Source of the DNA: Gemmatimonadota bacterium
GTDB taxonomy: Bacteria > Gemmatimonadota > Gemmatimonadetes > Palauibacterales > Palauibacteraceae
Assembly: GCA_030598525.1 (NCBI GenBank)
Contig: JAUVPT010000065.1
Span: 1-7,771, forward strand
Length of the DNA stretch: 7,771 nucleotides
Reading direction: 5' to 3'
This document shows, one piece after another, positions 5,157 through 7,771 of the stretch. The position numbers and the translations under genes were made by a program. Numbering within the stretch: the stretch's first letter is position 1; each line of letters starts with the position of its first letter. The notes under the pieces were generated by a model that did not search any database, was not told where the DNA came from, and worked only from the letters and a program-made list of their open reading frames with translations.

Positions 5157-6695
5157 TCAGGCCACCGCGTATTTGCCCGTCACATCCGTGTCCGCCGGAC
5201 CGGCAAGAAGCTTGTACTCGTCGTGTCCCATCAACGGGTCGTCCCGGATATCGAGCTCGAGGCTGAGCTCGCTCGCGACCCGCTTCAGGAACCTCGGCTC
5301 ATCCTCCAGCAGGTACAGGGCCACCTCGGGGTGGACTCTCAGCGTGAGATCCCTCTTCTCCCCCGCGGAGCGGGCCCGTCGAAGCGCGCGCTCCAGTCGC
5401 CGGACCACCGGATCCGGCGCGAGGACGCGGCCGGTGCCCCCACAACTCGGGCAGGGCTGGGTCGCCGTCTGGACCAGGCTCGGGCGCACCCGCTGGCGGC
5501 TCATTTCCAGCAGGCCCAGGTCGGAGATAGCGAACATCTTCGTGCGGGCTCGATCGCGCCCCAGGTGGCTTCGCATCTCGTGCTGCACCCGGTCGCGGTT
5601 CTCCTGCTCGTCCATGTCGATGAAATCGAGCACGATGATCCCACCGACGTCCCGTAGCCGCAGCTGCCGTGCGATCTCCGCCGAGGCCTCGATATTCGTC
5701 TTTAGGATCGTCTTCACCGGGTCCTTCTTGCCGGTATAGCGACCCGTGTTCACGTCCACTGCCACCAGCGCTTCGGTGTGCTCTATGACGATGTAACCAC
5801 CTGATTTCAGGTCGACACGTCGCCGGAACGCGGCCCGGATGTCCTCCTCGATCTCGAATTCGTCGAAGATCGGAACATCCCCTCGGTACAGCTTGACTCG
5901 ATCCAGGAGTTCCGGGCTCACCTGCCCCAGGTAGGATTTGATCTCCTGGGCCAGCTCTTCGGAATCTACGGTGACCGAATCGACCTTCTCGCTGAACAGG
6001 TCGCGGATGATCCCCGACGTGAGCGTAGCCTCTCGGTGCACGGAAGCAGGGGCCTGCGCCGAGTCCACGCGGCGCTGGACCTTTTCCCAGGTCTTGCGCA
6101 GTGACTTGAACTCGGCGACCAGCGTCTTGCTGGTCAGCTCCTCGCCCACGGTCCGGATGATCACGCCGCCCTGGCCCTTTCCAATCGCCTCGCGGGCCAT
6201 CTTGCGCAGACGCGTCCGCTCCTCGCGGTCGTCGATCTTCCGGCTGACTCCCACGTGCTTGGAGTCGGGCATGTAGACGATGAAGCGGCCCGGCAGCGAG
6301 ACCTGGGTCGTGACCCGCGGCCCCTTGGTGCCGATCGGCTCCTTCGTCACCTGCACCAGGAGATCCTGGCCCCTCTCGATGACGTCCTGGATCGGGGGGT
6401 ATTTGCGGTTCCGGCGGTTTCCGTTCCGCCCGCCGTTGCCACCCCCGTTCTCGTCGTCATCTTCTTCCACCTCGGAGACATCCGAAACGTGGAGAAAAGC
6501 CGATTTTTCCGTGCCGATGTCGACGAAGGCGGCTTGAATGCCGGGAAGGACGGCTTCGACCTTGCCGAGGTACAGGTCCCCGACGATGCGGTCCTCGTCC
6601 GATCGCTCATTCATGAGTTCGACGAGGCGGCCATCCTCGATGATGGCCACCCTGGACTCGCTGCCCAGGGCATTGATCACGATCTCGCGTTGCAT
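5157..6695 (-). CDS. rng: Ribonuclease G/E family endoribonuclease
   Basis: Single-strand-specific endoribonuclease for rRNA maturation and mRNA decay, 512 residues, close to E. coli RNase G (489) and lacking the long RNase E scaffold tail. An S1 domain spans about 36-130 (GDLYLGKVEAVLPGIQAAFVDIG), interrupted by an acidic then Asn/Gly/Arg-rich insert at about 76-98. The 5'-monophosphate sensor pocket matches Arg181-Thr182 (RNase E Arg169-Thr170). The magnesium-binding catalytic aspartates are Asp314 (VAVDVNTGRYTG) and Asp357 (VLDFIDMD). The zinc-link motif CPSCGGTG has Cys415 and Cys418 for tetramer assembly. All key residues are present, so it should be active. The start ATG has only a weak purine stretch (GAGCAGAA) upstream. 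Its position directly before rplU-rpmA is a common bacterial order and ties it to ribosome biogenesis. I use rng because of the length; some annotations would say rne. Confidence 0.95.
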   Translation of the reverse strand: MQREIVINALGSESRVAIIEDGRLVELMNERSDEDRIVGDLYLGKVEAVLPGIQAAFVDIGTEKSAFLHVSDVSEVEEDDDENGGGNGGRNGNRRNRKYPPIQDVIERGQDLLVQVTKEPIGTKGPRVTTQVSLPGRFIVYMPDSKHVGVSRKIDDREERTRLRKMAREAIGKGQGGVIIRTVGEELTSKTLVAEFKSLRKTWEKVQRRVDSAQAPASVHREATLTSGIIRDLFSEKVDSVTVDSEELAQEIKSYLGQVSPELLDRVKLYRGDVPIFDEFEIEEDIRAAFRRRVDLKSGGYIVIEHTEALVAVDVNTGRYTGKKDPVKTILKTNIEASAEIARQLRLRDVGGIIVLDFIDMDEQENRDRVQHEMRSHLGRDRARTKMFAISDLGLLEMSRQRVRPSLVQTATQPCPSCGGTGRVLAPDPVVRRLERALRRARSAGEKRDLTLRVHPEVALYLLEDEPRFLKRVASELSLELDIRDDPLMGHDEYKLLAGPADTDVTGKYAVA

Positions 6696-6839
6696 TTCTG
6701 CTCGTATCCCGTCTGCCCCGACATCCGGGGCGAAGCCGCCGGCGCCTCGGCGCGAACGGCTGAAGTCCGGCGCACCGCCGTCCGGTCACCCTCGGGGCCG
6801 GAGACGAAGCGCTCGTATTCTCTTGTGCCACAAAGGAAA
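6696..6839 (-). other. Non-coding leader upstream of rng
   Basis: About 144 bases between the rng start and the presumed terminator of the preceding gene. The promoter of rng is expected here, but I see no pair of good -35/-10 hexamers at normal spacing. GAATAC around 6815-6820 is the best -10 candidate and it lacks a partner. The 8-mer ATACGAGC occurs twice (near 6699-6706 and 6810-6817). Nothing resembles a riboswitch I know. Confidence 0.35.
6823..6833. promoter_or_regulatory. Operator-like palindrome TTGTG-C-CACAA
   Basis: A perfect 5+1+5 palindrome in the intergenic region between the acyl-CoA dehydrogenase terminator and rng. Its symmetry and position near the expected rng promoter would suit a dimeric regulator, but it is short, occurs once in the region and overlaps the U-tract side of the terminator. 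I do not recognise the regulator. Confidence 0.25.
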
Positions 6840-6869
6840 CGGGGCCGCGATCTGGTGCGCACGGCCCCG
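6832..6869 (-). terminator. Probable intrinsic terminator of the acyl-CoA dehydrogenase transcript
   Basis: On the - strand an 8-bp GC stem (CGGGGCCG pairing with CGGCCCCG, 6840-6869) with a 14-base loop is followed by TTTCCTTT (6839-6832). It lies about 55 bases after the dehydrogenase stop and before rng. The large loop and broken T-run make it weaker than the terminator at 4094. Confidence 0.55.
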
Positions 6870-6887
6870 GGTCCGGCGTTCAATGTA

Positions 6888-6921
6888 GGGCCGAAGAGGC
6901 CCTGCGGCCACCGATGTGGCC
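6888..6921. other. Two tandem small hairpins after the acyl-CoA dehydrogenase stop
   Basis: GGGCC-GAAGA-GGCCC (6888-6902) and GGCCAC-CGAT-GTGGCC (6906-6921) are perfect inverted repeats. The second begins three bases beyond the stop codon of the - strand gene. Neither has a T-run; they stand in front of the terminator at 6832-6869. Confidence 0.45.
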
Positions 6922-6923
6922 CG

Positions 6924-7771
6924 TCAGGACAGGTCGTTCAGCAGTTCCCGGGCAATCACCATCCGCTGAATCTCGCTGGTCCCTTCACCGATCTCGAGGA
7001 TCTTGGCATCTCGCATCATGCGCTCGACCGGATACTCCCGGGAGTAGCCGTACCCGCCGTGCAACTGGACGGCATCGATCGTCGCGTCCATCGCCGTCTC
7101 GGAGGCGAAGAGCTTCGCCATCGAGGCTTCGCGCTTGTGTGGCCGGCCCTCCTGCCGGAGGCGGGCTGCGTGGTACGTCATGAGGCGGGCTGCGTGAATC
7201 CGCGTGGCCATGTCGGCGAGCTTGAACTGCACGCCCTGGAAACGGTTGATCTTCTTCCCGAACTGCTCCCGTTCGTTGGTGTAGCGCAGGGCCTGTTCCA
7301 GGGCCCCCTGGGCGAGACCCACGGCGTGCGCCGCGATACCGATCCGCCCACCATCCAGGGTATCGAGGAACACCCTGAAACCATCGTTTTCTTCGCCGAG
7401 GAGGTTTTCGACCGGGACCTGGACGTTCTCCAGGATCAGCTCGCGGGTGTCCGAGGCGTTCCACCCCAGCTTCCGCAGCTTGTCACCGGCCGTGAAGCCC
7501 GTCATGGGCTCGAGATCATCGCTGTGGCCGAACCCGACCTCGCGGGCACGCTCGGGGTCACAGGTCTCCTTGTTCATGATCAGGGCGCTCACACCCTTGT
7601 TGCCCTGGCCCGGAGACGTCACGACGGCCACCACGAACACCTCGCCCACCCCCGCGTGCGTGATCCACGTCTTCTGCCCATTGACGACGTAGTGATCTCC
7701 CTGCCTGACCGCCGTAGTGAGCATTCCGCTCGCGTCCGAACCCGATCCCGGCTCGGTGAGGCCGAAGCCCC
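6924..7771 (-). CDS. Acyl-CoA dehydrogenase, short-chain/butyryl type (5' partial)
   Basis: FAD enzyme that oxidises an acyl-CoA to the 2-enoyl-CoA and passes electrons to electron-transfer flavoprotein. The frame is open to the window edge, showing the last 281 or so residues of about 380-400. It enters with GFGLTEPGSGSDASG, the FAD-contacting signature 1 of the family (upstream of base 7724). The C-terminal domain has EREQFGKKI, whose Arg lies at the dimer interface, and LHGGYGYSREYPVERMMRD with the catalytic base Glu (GAG at 7035-7037) in the short/medium-chain position. EGTSEIQR is family signature 2. An apparent extra loop of about 21 residues lies at 7500-7562. Chain length and substrate cannot be read from this; butyryl-CoA or a branched acyl-CoA are both plausible. 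It would supply enoyl-CoA to the hydratase encoded at 3288-4067, but it is transcribed separately in the opposite direction. Confidence 0.93.
   Translation of the reverse strand, partial: GFGLTEPGSGSDASGMLTTAVRQGDHYVVNGQKTWITHAGVGEVFVVAVVTSPGQGNKGVSALIMNKETCDPERAREVGFGHSDDLEPMTGFTAGDKLRKLGWNASDTRELILENVQVPVENLLGEENDGFRVFLDTLDGGRIGIAAHAVGLAQGALEQALRYTNEREQFGKKINRFQGVQFKLADMATRIHAARLMTYHAARLRQEGRPHKREASMAKLFASETAMDATIDAVQLHGGYGYSREYPVERMMRDAKILEIGEGTSEIQRMVIARELLNDLS

Noticed and set aside
5140..5739. Open frames of 170-200 codons on the + strand opposite rng
   Set aside because: They are Ser/Arg-rich shadows of the RNase G gene, which has all its catalytic and zinc motifs on the other strand.
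6805..6839. Sigma-54 (-24/-12) promoter for rng based on TGGCAC on the - strand
   Set aside because: The TTGC element expected at -12 is missing at the required spacing.
1..7771. CRISPR arrays, tRNA or rRNA genes, insertion sequences, attachment sites, toxin-antitoxin or phage genes
   Set aside because: No spaced repeats, cloverleaf-like segments, transposase or integrase motifs or terminal inverted repeats were seen; nearly all bases are in ordinary metabolic and ribosomal genes.

Overview
The window is a stretch of GC-rich bacterial chromosome with nine protein genes, two of them cut by the window edges. There are no mobile elements, CRISPR arrays, tRNAs or rRNAs, and no gene-free stretch exceeds 230 bases. 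The gene content, the extended L21 tail and the rng-rplU-rpmA order would suit Gemmatimonadota or a related aerobic, heterotrophic phylum. That placement is an inference from general impression, not from a marker search.

Region 1 (1-4067, + strand) is a tightly packed acyl-CoA catabolic operon: thiolase (5' end outside the window), a PaaG-like crotonase isomerase, a GNAT acetyltransferase, a 3-hydroxyacyl-CoA dehydrogenase and a classical enoyl-CoA hydratase. The first four genes overlap by 4 bases at each junction (GTGA, ATGA, ATGA), so their translation is probably coupled; the fifth has its own strong Shine-Dalgarno. The four enzymes match the lower phenylacetate pathway (PaaG isomerisation, PaaF hydration, PaaH oxidation, PaaJ thiolysis), in which a ring-derived CoA ester is degraded to acetyl-CoA and succinyl-CoA. 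General fatty-acid or amino-acid beta-oxidation remains possible because the ring-oxygenating genes are not in view. The GNAT protein is the odd member.

Region 2 (4068-4171) is a short convergent intergenic region with a perfect 14-bp hairpin that can terminate transcription from both sides.

Region 3 (4172-6695, - strand) holds rng (RNase G/E family), rplU (L21) and rpmA (L27) in the common bacterial order. A sigma-70-like promoter lies between rng and rplU. The L21 protein is about twice the usual length. Beyond a normal L21 core it has an Ala/Lys/Pro/Glu-rich linker and a C-terminal module that reads like the peripheral-subunit-binding (E3-binding) domain of 2-oxoacid dehydrogenase E2 proteins. 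This is the most unusual item in the window.

Region 4 (6696-6923) is non-coding: the leader of rng, and hairpins that probably terminate the upstream acyl-CoA dehydrogenase transcript. Region 5 (6924-7771, - strand) is the C-terminal three quarters of an acyl-CoA dehydrogenase with an intact active site and an apparent loop insertion. It supplies enoyl-CoA and so fits functionally with Region 1, though it is on the opposite strand and separately transcribed.
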